64,000 bases of DNA, from the NCBI GenBank assembly GCA_031761405.1, contig JASEVX010000098.1, positions 434,001 to 498,000 on the forward strand, written 5' to 3'. This document shows positions 20,359 through 31,300 of the stretch, piece after piece. Numbering within the stretch: position 1 is the stretch's first letter; each line of letters begins with the position of its first letter. The position numbers and the translations under genes were made by a program. This DNA comes from Serripes groenlandicus. Lineage: Eukaryota > Mollusca > Bivalvia > Cardiida > Cardiidae. The notes beneath the pieces were generated by a model. The model saw only the letters and a list, made by a program, of their open reading frames with translations, was not told where the DNA came from and did no database searches.

Positions 20359-22116
20359 TTGACATATAAGGAGGTATCGGGTAGGAAACAGGTAGGGAGC
20401 GATGACTTGAGTACTGGTATTCTATGTGACCCATGTCAAGGCGAAGATGAAGAAGAAAATGCCGTATTTTATTGTACAGTTTGCAACGAGTTCTTTTGTA
20501 ATACCTGTTCGAAAGTACACAGAAGAAGCAAACTGTCTAAACACCATCCATTGTTAGACCGAGACAGTATGCCAAAACTGAAGTGTTCGTCATCGAAGGA
20601 AAGTATGTGTACTAAACATGAAGGGAAATTCGTAGAATACTATTGTAAAATTCTCGAGGATTGCTGCTGTTCTGTTTGTGCCACTATAGAACACAAACAG
20701 TGTAAAGTAGAGTATATTGACGATATTGATAGAATAGGCAACAAGTAAAGAGCATACATCTATGATGAGCGCAATAGCCGATCTATCTCAACTACTGCAA
20801 ACTACGAAGACAAATGCATTGAGAAAAATGGATGACGTGGGGCATATCCACATGACGTTTGTTTCTGAAGTAAAGAAATTCAGAACTGATATAAACCAGA
20901 TTTTAGATTCCCTCGAACAAAGTACCTTGATAGAGGCCCAGACCGTAAGGGACAAGGATACCAAATCAACTGAGTCAGCGTCTACAACGTGTGATGCGAT
21001 GATTGCTGACCTTAACGAGATGTCCAGTAATATGGAAAAACAGAAAAAATACAAACAACAACGCCAATTGGTGATCTCTGCTAAAAAGGCACAAAATCAA
21101 ATTAAACAATTAGAAAGTTTGACGACAGAGTTAGATAACCAATGTACAATAAGAGACTATATGTTTCGGGCGAATGAGACATTATTTCAGGCTCTCAAAA
21201 CAGTAGACAGTCTGGGAAATTTGGAAAACAAAATGAAAAAAGAAGGAAAAACAAAGATTGAGAGAAAGGTGAAGACATCTGCACCAAGTAAGCCGGTGTC
21301 ATTGAGATATGCTGGTGAAGTCAATATTCAACATTCTACAGATAGGAGTAAATACGGCTTCTTCTGCAACTGCATGATTTCCGCGGGAGTGATGTTACAC
21401 AACAACATGCTGGCTTTGGCTGATAATTTTAACTCCAATGTAAAGATTGTTGACGTAACAATAACAAGGTGATATTCTGTAAAAGACTACCTACAAAGCC
21501 ATGGGATATAACGCGTGTAGAACAAGATCAGATCGTCGTTACATGTGACAATAAACTCGTATTCATAGAGGTTGGTAAGACATTGTCTGTAATGAAGAAA
21601 GTGGACATTGCTGGTAAGAGTCGTGGTATTGTTTATACAAACAACACATTTATTTGCTCTTTCGAAGCTCCTGACTGCGTTAAAATCATTGATTTAGGTG
21701 GGAAAATATTGAAAACAATAACAGCAGATATCAGAAGACAAACATTGTTTGAATCACCCAGCCATATTGTACTGAGTAGAGATCAGAACACGCTTTACGT
21801 ATCAGATAGTGATAACAACAGTGTAACGAGTATGGATCTAGACGGTAATGTACAACATGTATATACACATGCTAAACTATTGGATCCATACGGTATGGCA
21901 GTAGATAGAGAAGATAACATTTATATAGCTGGGCGGATGTCAAATAATATTCATGTTATATCACCACAGTGTACAACCATACGAGTAGTACAATACGGAA
22001 CATCGGGGATGATACGTCCGTATGCAGTTATATATTGTGAAAGAGATAACAGACTGTATATTAGTCATTATGGTGTATTTCGTGGAAGTGAAATTTCTGT
22101 TTATCAGATAGACTGA
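20359..22116 (+). pseudogene. TRIM-like B-box / coiled-coil / beta-propeller protein, frameshifted
   Basis: Three consecutive open pieces make one protein. Piece 1 (20359-20748) has a first zinc-binding box (CDPCQGEDEEENAVFYC, CNEFFCNTCSKVH) and a second B-box (CTKHEGKFVEYYC, CCSVCATIEHKQC). Piece 2 (20762-21472) is a coiled coil (LSQLLQTTKTNALRKMDDVG through QNQIKQLESLTTELDNQC) leading into the propeller. Piece 3 (21469-22116) is an NHL-like propeller with YVSDSDNNSVTSMDLDGNVQ and DPYGMAVDREDNIYIAG. One extra T near 20746 and a missing base near 21460 break the frame; without them the pieces join directly. The first codon of the open frame is TTG and an in-frame TAA lies at 20353, so the ATG is lost or lies in an upstream exon. 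No RING finger is seen. The family is expanded in bivalves, often as ubiquitin-ligase-like or innate-immune proteins. Two assembly errors in a real gene are the alternative. Confidence 0.8.
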
Positions 22117-22239
22117 TTTATACAACACAGACCATAACACATATGAAAGAGTTGACTCTAAGTGAACTTTCTAGAAAAAAACAAAGATACTGGCAACAAG
22201 TGTAGATCCAGATGAACATGCAACCAATTCATTGTCCCT

Positions 22240-22815
22240 TTATGAATTGTATTCATCAGAAACACTAGTTCATCACAGAACCCGGCTCTCAATATTGATG
22301 CGCTCAATTCCAGGAAAACCAAGCCCCGACAAATTTGAGTGAGTGAACATCCAGATCAACCGGTGCATCCTGTAAGCAACTCAATGTCGCTTTATCAAAT
22401 AAAGTTATTTAGTTAACTGAGAAAATAACACATTACTGAAACACATTCTCAAATAGAGTGATGTATTTAACAGAGATAATAACATATCAAAATACCCGAT
22501 TTAACATAGGAAATAACACAACACAAATCCCTGTTCTCTAACAGATTGATGTATTCAGCACATAAATTAAAACATCACAGAAACCGACTCACACATAGAG
22601 TATTGTATTCAACATATAAAGTAACACATCACAAATCTCTACACTCTAATATAGTGATGTATTCAGCACAGAAAATAAAACATCACATAAACCGACTCTC
22701 AAATAGAGTGATGTAAACAACACAGCAAATCAAATATCACAGAACCCGACTATCATTTTGCGTAATGCATTCAACAGAGTAAAAGAACACATCACAGAAC
22801 CCGACTAAAACAACT
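22240..22815. repeat. ~54-bp degenerate tandem repeat
   Basis: 'catcacagaacccgactctc', 'aaatagagtgatgtattcaa' and 'cacagaaaataa' recur at about 51-55 bp (gatgtattc at about 22460, 22548, 22604, 22655, 22709). Earlier copies near 22270 and 22380 are weak. It lies just downstream of the TRIM-like sequence. Confidence 0.8.
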
Positions 22816-22889
22816 CCCTGGTCAAAACTGCCCTATGATTTTTTTATTTGACTACAGTTCATATACAGGAGGACTTTTTCCAATGGGAA

Positions 22890-23155
22890 GAAACCGCCAA
22901 GGGGATTGTGGTAGAGTGTTCGCATCTGGTGCGGGAGCATGCGAGTTTGATCCTTGACAGGGTCATACAAAATATCTTAACACTTAAAGCAATGACTTTC
23001 CCTCCGTGGTGCGCAGGATTTTAGAGTTAGTATTGCGACATACTTGCTTGTGTCATGATAAATAAACTAATAGTACAAGTAACTTACCCAGGAAACGCCG
23101 TAATATAACTTCATAAGTGTTGAAAATGGAGTAAAACAATTTACAAACAAACTAA
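22890..23155 (+). mobile_element. SINE family A
   Basis: The tRNA-like head has 'gtggtagagtgttcgcatctgg' and a box-B-like 'gagtttgatccttgacagggtca'. The body has 'ttagtattgcgacatacttgc' and 'aacttacccaggaaacgcc', and the tail 'ataagtgttgaaaatggagtaaaac'. It has the same organisation as 725-985. Confidence 0.8.
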
Positions 23156-23664
23156 CAAAAACACTGGGAATAAATTTAATGTAGTGAGATGTTCATTATT
23201 GGAAAATGTGTACTAACATGTCATATATTGGTTATCTAAGAACTTTGATGAGTTTGATGATTTATGTTTATTGTGAACTAAAAAAATTAATAATTTGTAG
23301 ATTCACATTAAGTGCACTTTTTTATATACTTTTATAGTGGGTCTGTGACCTATAAGTGAATAGTATTGAATCAGTTTAAAGATGCATATCAGTCAACGAA
23401 AAGTGTATACTTGAATGGAGTAATATGAACACAAATACAGATCTATATAGTCGACTTAACATATTGAGTGGCGTCCAGCCAAGGCCAACAGTAAGCTATA
23501 TCCGATCAGTAGAGATGCATATCAATCAGCGCATCCGATCGGACTCGACACTGTTTGCCAACAAATCTCAGATGGTTTGAAGTAACTACAGTTAGGATCT
23601 GGATAATTGACATTGATGCACAGGCATGTTGTTCATTCATGATAGGACATACTACATTATTTCA
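23156..23664. other. No feature recognised
   Basis: AT-rich sequence without coding or repeat signal that I can support. Confidence 0.4.
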
Positions 23665-23945
23665 TTAACCAGTTTCCGAGCCCCGGTAGCGGGCTGTCAA
23701 TTCAGGGGGTGGAAAGTTCGAATCGCAGCTCGGCCAATATTCTTTCCGACGTTTGACAAAAGAAAGACAAGCGTCATTCGTCTTTCATCAATGGGCTTAA
23801 ATGTGGAAAAACAGCTAGTTGATTGGAAAATGTGTTGTAGGGGTTACTGGTGTGAGAAAGCCAGGAAATACATGAGTAGGTGAATTGGTCGCCGTGATAT
23901 GACTGAACAGTTGTTGAAAACGGCGTTAAGTCCCAATCAATCAAT
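23665..23945 (+). mobile_element. SINE family B, full-length reference copy
   Basis: The tRNA-like head has box B in 'aaagttcgaatcgcagctcgg', then 'ccaatattctttccgacgtt'. The body has 'agacaagcgtcattcgtctt' and 'gtgtgagaaagccaggaaat', and the 3' part has 'gaattggtcgccgtgatatg', 'ttgttgaaaacggcgttaa' and the tail 'tcccaatcaatcaatgc'. Other B copies in the window were recognised by comparison with it. Confidence 0.85.
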
Positions 23946-24487
23946 GCATTAACCAGTTACACTCACAATGTATTTAATTAATTTTATTATATGCCTGTAC
24001 ATTTTCCGGTGGAAATACATGCAGATTGACACGCGCAGTTCAGACACGACGGATTAAATTTCCGTATCTACACGCGGTGAAAATACAAGATTGTGACGTC
24101 AGACAGAGCGCGGACTACTTTAAGCGAGGTTCTCGTTTTTAATCTGCGCTACGTAGTAAAATATGCAGACAACCAGTACTATTTAGGAAAATTGTTTCTA
24201 TTGTATGTATCGAAAACCCTACGTCAAATGTATTAAAACCCGCAAATAAAGATTATGTTGTTATTATCTCCCACAAAACAATGGAAATTTCATTTGATAA
24301 TGTCATTGGGTGAGACCTACGTATTAGCATACTTTCTAGGGGCGTGGCCTAAGTATTGTAGTAAATATTCATCGGCAATTCATCTTTTCATTTCAAGATT
24401 ACAAAATTGTTTCCCCAATAAAAAAATATTGAATCTGTATATTTGTTAGTTTTTTCGCTCTTCATAGATCGTAGGTATATACTAAAA

Positions 24488-24640
24488 GGAATATTACGTT
24501 GCGGGAGCGATACATGTGTTCGTATTGCAAGACTCGTAGCGTGGGAAAATCGATATCTTACTCGACCTTCGGTCTCGTAAGATATCGATTTTTCCACGCG
24601 ACTTGTAGTGCAATACGGACCCTGCGCAACGTAATATTCC
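24488..24640. mobile_element. Hairpin (foldback) MITE, 153 bp
   Basis: The ends 'ggaatattacgttgcg' (24488-24503) and 'cgcaacgtaatattcc' (24625-24640) are perfect inverted repeats. The inner stem is nearly perfect: 'aaatcgatatcttac' on the left and 'gtaagatatcgattt' on the right, around the loop 'tcgaccttcggtctc'. No coding capacity and no clear target duplication. Confidence 0.8.
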
Positions 24641-25789
24641 GTATGTATTTATCGAAATAAGTTTAAACATTGGACACTGCAGTTTTATCATACGTATGAC
24701 AATATTTGATATTTAATTGTTTATTTCAGAGGAGTTATAAGTATTTTGTTTTTCTTTAAACACGATTTAGCGATGACACTTTTAAAAGTGAGCCATATAT
24801 TTACGATTTAGGTATATATACTTTACGTATATGTATGTGTTTGTATTGTTGACGTATAGGCCAAGCGTGACCAGTGTTAAAATATGAAACATGATTTACA
24901 GTTGTATTATGTATGTCTTAAAAAAGACTGTTGAAGTTTATATCAATTCAAGAAAACACATATGTTTAGTTTGGTCAAAATTACCTTTTTAAGAAGAATG
25001 TGTAAAACTTTGAAATACTTTTGTTCTGATACATTTAAACAGTTAGTTCATATGTGTTTAATGAATTGCTTTCTCTTGACATGATAACGTTTGATGTTAA
25101 CGCATAACTATAATAAACAATTTACATACCTTCTTTCTTATTATTCCGTTAAGTATTTATCAAAGCTATAACACGCTTGCTACTTTAAGTTGCGGATAAA
25201 CCTTTTCCAACTTTGCGGATGTAATTTAACGCATCTTCTGCAGACGACTCTAGAAAGCATAATCTTGTTCATGTGGACCAATTTCTTCTTTTGCCGTTAC
25301 GTTGTACATACATAAGTAAGTCAGTCCACTATTAAAGACATTTGTTTATTCTGCTTATATGTTTTCAAAGTTGTATGCAATTAAATGTTAATTACATTCT
25401 TCTGTAATGTATTTGTATTGTTATATACATTAACAGTTCGATTAAAATAATATATAAAGTACTAGCCTGTATATTAATAGTACCACTGAAAAACAATTAA
25501 AGCACCATATATATCTTATTTACATGATCTTTTAATTTATAGACACATACACATATATTGCAAAATATAACATGCATATCACTGTTTGTGTTTGTCTCCG
25601 TATTTATATATAATTGTTTATGATTCTTTCATAATTAAGTATATATGTTATACTAAACGGTTATTGATCAAATCTCAACTGCTGTATTTATCTCTGTATG
25701 TATGTTTTCATGAAGGAAGATACGCCTGCACAGACTCACATGAGTCTTCGCTATACGTAGATTAATTACGTTCCCGAATCGACAGTCGC
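24641..25789. other. No feature recognised
   Basis: Very AT-rich sequence. Upstream exons of the C-type lectin fragment at 25790 could lie here, but I see no CTLD motif such as a WIGL-type segment. Confidence 0.4.
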
Positions 25790-26062
25790 CGCTCATATCA
25801 AAATTATGCTTCAGGGGAGCCAGACAATTGGAACCGGGCAGAAGAATGCTCGATTATGTTGAGTAAATATCATAACGGGACGTGGAGCGTTCAAAACTGC
25901 CAGGCTAGCTATTCACAGTCGTACTTTGTCTGCGATGATCCTGGTAGTGACAATGTAACCAGATCAATGAAAGCTGGTGTTTCAACGACCAGGAATCCCG
26001 GTACAGCGCCTTCTGGATACACAAGTGTTGCACCATTCGCAGGCGGTAGGGTGATTATTTGA
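25790..26062 (+). CDS. C-type lectin-like domain, C-terminal exon (partial)
   Basis: In one frame the sequence reads SYQNYASGEPDNWNRAEECS, then IMLSKYHNGTWSVQNCQASYS and QSYFVCDDPGSDN, ending at 26062. This is the C-terminal half of a C-type lectin domain. It has an EPD motif in the sugar/Ca-binding loop position, cysteines of the two conserved disulphides (EEC, QNC, FVC) and NGTWS near the usual WND position. A short Thr/Ser/Gly-rich tail (VSTTRNPGTAPSGYTSVAPF) follows. The N-terminal half is not visible nearby, so this is one exon of a larger gene or an isolated remnant. A weak acceptor may be the 'cgacag' near 25788, and 'gcggtaggg' near 26046 is a possible donor. Such proteins usually act as secreted or surface glycan receptors in molluscs. 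The exon limits are approximate. Confidence 0.6.
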   Translation, partial: RSYQNYASGEPDNWNRAEECSIMLSKYHNGTWSVQNCQASYSQSYFVCDDPGSDNVTRSMKAGVSTTRNPGTAPSGYTSVAPFAGGRVII

Positions 26063-26104
26063 TATGCTTATTTGTTTCGTGATGCTTTCCCTACAACTAT
26101 GAGC

Positions 26105-26218
26105 GTCACGGTGGGAAAGACATTTTAAAAGTATTTGGTAGAACCTGACAGGGGATAGGAGTGGCGACCTCCCGCACCCAAGACGGACGCCCTACCACTA
26201 CACCACCGAGGCAGTTAG
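26105..26218 (-). mobile_element. SINE family A head, minus strand
   Basis: The minus strand reads 'gcctcggtggtgtagtgg', 'tagggcgtccgtcttgggtg' and 'cgggaggtcgccactc', a tRNA-like head that is the closest relative of the head tandemly repeated at 1-790. The body is truncated after about 110 bp. Confidence 0.7.
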
Positions 26219-27751
26219 TGAAATATTTAAAATATATGTTTTGAATCTTCTATAATCGTCGTTAGCTTTTTTATCTCGTCGGGATATAGACTCTATGTTC
26301 TGGAGACTTTTCCTTGGATTCGTCGTTGCACCGGGCTTTAGAAACATTCTTTAGGATTAACTAATGCAAACATAATTCCCAGACCTACAACATTTACCTC
26401 CCCTACTGGACGTTTTGATAAGCAAGTATCTTACACGTTGAACACATGAAAATGGCACGGCGTTTGCACAATAACAATGCTAAACATGCATTTCACATAT
26501 TATATCGTCAAATTGGTTAATTATAGAAGCTGATATTAATAATCAGATAAATAAAGTCTTCAACGTTATATGGTTTTCAAACTCACAAAGTCTTTATTTT
26601 TCTTAATTATCACCCTTTTTTATATATTCAATTAATGCTGATCAGTGGTAATCAGGGGGTAATCAGTGTATTTATTGGAACTATGCATTGAATTATCTGA
26701 GTTTCAACTTGAACAAGTTTGGCCAAAACTAACCACAAGGTAAATGCATCACAATGTCTTAAACCTTACTCGAAATCGACCTTTTACATTGGTCAAAATC
26801 ACACGCACGAATTATCCACAAAATTGGCTATTTTCATTGTCAACTGTTACTTCTTCTTGAAATGAGTTATTTAAAGACATCTTTATGGTCGATTGTAACA
26901 AATGAGTGAATAACTGCGAAATTCAATAGTTAGATCCAGATGAGAAAGAGCACTTGCGCAATATGATCTGGCGTCAACATTCGTCAATAAACCATAGATG
27001 AATTCAAAAAGCTTCAGATTATCATTAGCATGGATGAGCAAGAATGTTTTACATTCATGTAAAGATGCACAACATTACCTTGTTACACAGATAATTCAAT
27101 TAATCAATTAAGTTAATGTATAGTTCTTAAACGACATATTTAAATCGTTTAATATTGGGGCCACATCATACGTCTGAAACTTCTTGATATCCAATTATTT
27201 ATTTCAGAGCAGACGTTACACCATCTTAATACTGCATAAATAAATTGACCAATATAGTTGTTAAATATCGGTATGCATACCGTTCGTAATCATAATCACA
27301 CTTTTTTGTATATGTGATTGATTGGTCAAAAAGGCCGGGTGTCATACGAGGATGACCCAAAATGATGTAGATTGTTGCAATAACCTCTGCAGTAATGGTT
27401 CGTTTTTCACTTATGTATGGTGTCATCTGATCGACTTAAACTACTCTCAAGTTTTGAACAGATCTTGTAAAACGCCTACATATACTTATGAAATTATTAA
27501 GGAGACGCCGAGAAAACCTTCCGCCAGCAGAGCACTGGTTTTCAAGGGGCATAAGCGGTTTTCCGAGGGACATTAGAGCCTAGAAGAAAACGCAGTTTGG
27601 GAAAAAAAGGAAAGAGTACGTTGCGATGATTGTGACGTCAATCCGTTACGCGCTTGATCTCGAAAGACGAACGACGGTCGGGAAGCTGGTTTAGCGGTTC
27701 GGCATGAATTATAGAACCGCAGAATAACAATCGACGATACATGGCCATGGC
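26219..27751. other. No feature recognised
   Basis: AT-rich sequence. Open frames at 27226-27576 lack motifs or conserved composition. Confidence 0.4.
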
Positions 27752-27948
27752 TCCTATATCCGGAAACAACCCCATAGTCCGCCGTGAAGAAACGCTCATC
27801 ATCCCCGCGCCCGGAAAAGGCCCGAATTTCATGTTCATCATGTTCTGTGACCGGAAGGGGATGGTTCTGCAGCATGCCGTCCCAAAATACATCACTGTCA
27901 ACGCTGAATATTATTCAAATATTTCGAAAATAAATAAACATTTCTGGT
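27752..27948 (+). pseudogene. Mariner-type transposase remnant
   Basis: Two frames together give the middle of a mariner transposase. The first reads YPETTP, a stop, then SAVKKRSSSPRPEKARIS. The second reads FMFIMFCDRKGMVLQHAVPK and YITVNAEYYSNI. Mariner proteins have a 'Y.PE....S..W....SPRPKKAR' segment, then the second catalytic aspartate in 'V.FD.KG....H..P' and 'TVNA.YY'. That aspartate corresponds to FCDRKG near 27847. The N-terminal DNA-binding part and the final D/E are absent and no terminal repeats were found, so it is a short dead fragment. Cut-and-paste transposition of a Tc1/mariner element is the family role. Confidence 0.65.
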
Positions 27949-28333
27949 ATACTGTAATGTTCATACTGGAGTGACGTCAACGACGTTATTATATCTAGGT
28001 CAGCATGCCTCGTGCCGCCGATAGTGACATTGTTTGTGTTTCACTGAAATGTCGTTGATCCTAAAATGTGTATGTAAATGCCGGACATATTCCGGATTAC
28101 GTGTATGCAGTTTGTTTTATGAAATAATTAAATGCATATGTAGGCCTAATAAAGAACAAGTGTACGTTATTTTCGATCATCTCTCGCACTATCAAACATG
28201 ATTTACAGTTTTAATATGTATATATTTTGAAGTTAATGAACTGTAGAACCAACACGAATAACTATGATCTATGACTACCTGTGCGTACCATATGCTGGTC
28301 GTAAATGACCTACGTACAGTATTTATTGGCGAA
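27949..28333. other. No feature recognised
   Basis: A short unique spacer between the mariner remnant and the satellite array. Confidence 0.4.
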
Positions 28334-31300
28334 GTTAATGATTAACCAGTACTGTTGGTCAATCTATCCCGACACAAAAAGGCGGTAAAACCATAGTTTG
28401 TCTACAGTACCCATTACCTCCAGAGCGCCACTAATTGTTTACCAGTACTGTTGGTCAACCTATCCTGACACCAAAGGGCGGTAAAACCATAGATTGTCTA
28501 CAGTACCCATTACCTCCAGAGCTCCACTAATTGTTTACCAGTACTGTTGGTCAACCTATCCTGACACAAAAAGGCGGTAAAACCATAGATTGTCTACAGT
28601 ACCCATTACCTCCAGAGCTCCACTAATTGTTTACCAGTACTGTTGGTCAACCTATCCCGACACAAAAAGGCTGTAAAACCATAGTTTGTCTACAGTACCC
28701 ATTACTTCCAGAGCGCCACTAATTGTTTACCAGTACTGCTGGTCAACCTATCCTGACACAAAAAGGCGGTAAAACCATAGTTTGTCTACAGTACCCATTA
28801 CCTCCAGAGCGCCACTAATTGGTTACCAGTACTGCTAGTAAACCTATCCCGACACAAAAAGGGTATAAAACCATAGTTTGTCTACAGTACCCATTACTTC
28901 CAAAGCTCCACTAATGGTTTACCCGTACTGCTGGTCAACCTATCCTGACACAAAAAGGCAGTAAAACCATAGTTTGTCTACAGTACCCATTACCTCCGGA
29001 GCGCCACTAATTGTTTACCAGTACTGCTAGTCAACCTATCCCGACACAAAAAGGCTGTAAAACCATAGATTGTCTACAGTACCCATTACCTCCAGAGCTC
29101 CACTAATGGTTTACCCGTACTGCTGGTCAACCTATCCTGACACAAAAAGGCGGTAAAACCATAGTTTGTCTACAGTACCCATTACCTCCGGAGCGCCACT
29201 AATTGTTTACCAGTACTGCTAGTCAACCTATCCCGACACAAAAAGGCTGTAAAACCATAGTTTGTCTACAGTACCCATTACCTCCAGAGCTCCACTAATT
29301 GTTTACCAGTACTGCTGGTCAACCTATCCCGACACAAAAAGGCTGTAAAACCATAGTTTGTCTACAGTACACATAACTTCCAGAGCGCCACTAATTGTTT
29401 ACCAGTACTGCTAGTCAATATATCACGACACAAAAAGGCGGTAAAACCATAGTTTGTCTACAGTACCCATAACTTCCAGAGCGCCACTAATTGTTTACCA
29501 GTACTGTTGGTTAATCTACCGACACCAAAAGGCGGTAAAACCATAGTTTGTCTGCAGTACCCATTACTTCCAGAGCGCCACTAATTGTTTACCAGTACTG
29601 TTAGTCAATTTATAACGACACAAAAAGGCGGTAAAACCATAGTATGTCTGCAGTACCCATTACCTCCAGAGCGCCACTTATTTTTAAACTGTACTGCTAG
29701 TCAATCTATCCCGACATAAAAAGGCGGTAAAACCATAGTTTGTCTACATTACCCATTACTTCCAGAGCGCCACTAATTGTTTACCAGTACTGTTGGTTAA
29801 TCTACCGACACCAAAAGGCGGTAAAACCATAGTTTGTCTGCAGTACCCATTATTTCCAGAGCGCCACTAATTGTTTACCAGTACTGTTGGTCAATCTATC
29901 CTGACACAAAAAGGCGGTAAAACCATAATATGTCTACAGTACCCATAACTTCCAGAGCGCCACTAATTGTTTACCAGTACTATTGGTCAATCTATCCCGA
30001 CACCAAAGGGCGGTAAAACCATAGATTGTCTGCAGTACCCATTACCTCCAGAGCGCCAATAATTGTTTACCAGTACTGCTGGTCAATCTATCCTGACACG
30101 AAAATGCGCTAAAACCATAGTTTGTCTACAGTACCCATTACTTCTAGAGCGCCAATAATTATTAACCAGTACTGATGGTCAATCTATCCCGACACAAAAA
30201 GGCTGTAAAACCATAGTTTGTCTACATTACCCATTACCTCAAGAGGGTCACTAATTGTTTAACAGTACTGCTGGTCAACCTATCCCGACACAAAAAGGCG
30301 GTAAAACCATAGTTTGTCTACAGTACCCATTACTTCCAGAGCGCCACTAATTGTTTAACTATACTGTTGGTCAATCTATCCCGACACCAAAAGGCGGTAA
30401 AACCATAGTTTGTCTACAGTACCCATGACTTCCAGAGCGCCACTAATTGTTTACCAGTACTGTTGGTTAATCTACCGACACCAAAAGGCGGTAAAACCAT
30501 AGTTTGTCTGCAGTACCCATTACTTCCAGAGCGCCACTAATTGTTTACCAGTACTGCTGGTCAATCTATCCTGACACAAAAAGGCGGTAAAACCATAATA
30601 TGTCTACAGTACCCATGACTTCCAGAGCGTCACTAATTGTTTACCAGTACTGCTGGTCAATCTATCCCGACACCAAAAGGCGGTAAAACCATAGTTTGTC
30701 TACAGTACCGATTACCTCAAGAGCGTCACTAATTGTTTACCAGTACTGCTGGTCAATCTATCCCGACACAAAAAGGCTGTAAAACCATAGTTTGTCTACA
30801 TTACCCATTACCTCCAGAGCGTCACTAATTGTTTACCAGTACTGCTGGTCAATCTATCCTGACACGAAAAGGCGCTAAAACCATAGTTTGTCTACAGTAC
30901 CAATTACTTCTAGAGCGCCAATAATTATTAACCAGTACTGATGGTCAATCTATCCCGACACAAAAAGGCTGTAAAACCATAGTTTGTCTACATTACCCAT
31001 TACCTCCAGAGCGTTACTAATTGTTTACCAGTACTGCTGGTCAACCTATACCGACACAAAAAGGCGGTAAAACCATAGTCTGTCTACAGTACCCATTACT
31101 TCCAGAGCGCCACTAATTGTTTAACTGTACTGTTGGTCAATCTGTCCCGACACCAAAAGGCGGTAAAACCATAGTTTGTCTACAGTACCGATTACCTCCA
31201 GAGCGTCACTATTTGTTTACCAGTACTGCTGGTCAATTTATCCCGACACAAAAAGGCGCTAAAACAATAGTTTGTCTGCAGTACCCATTACCTCCAGAGC

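Noticed and set aside
27322..27576. 84-codon frame upstream of the mariner remnant as its N-terminus
   Set aside because: It does not show the helix-turn-helix pattern of mariner proteins and is separated by stops from the recognised part.
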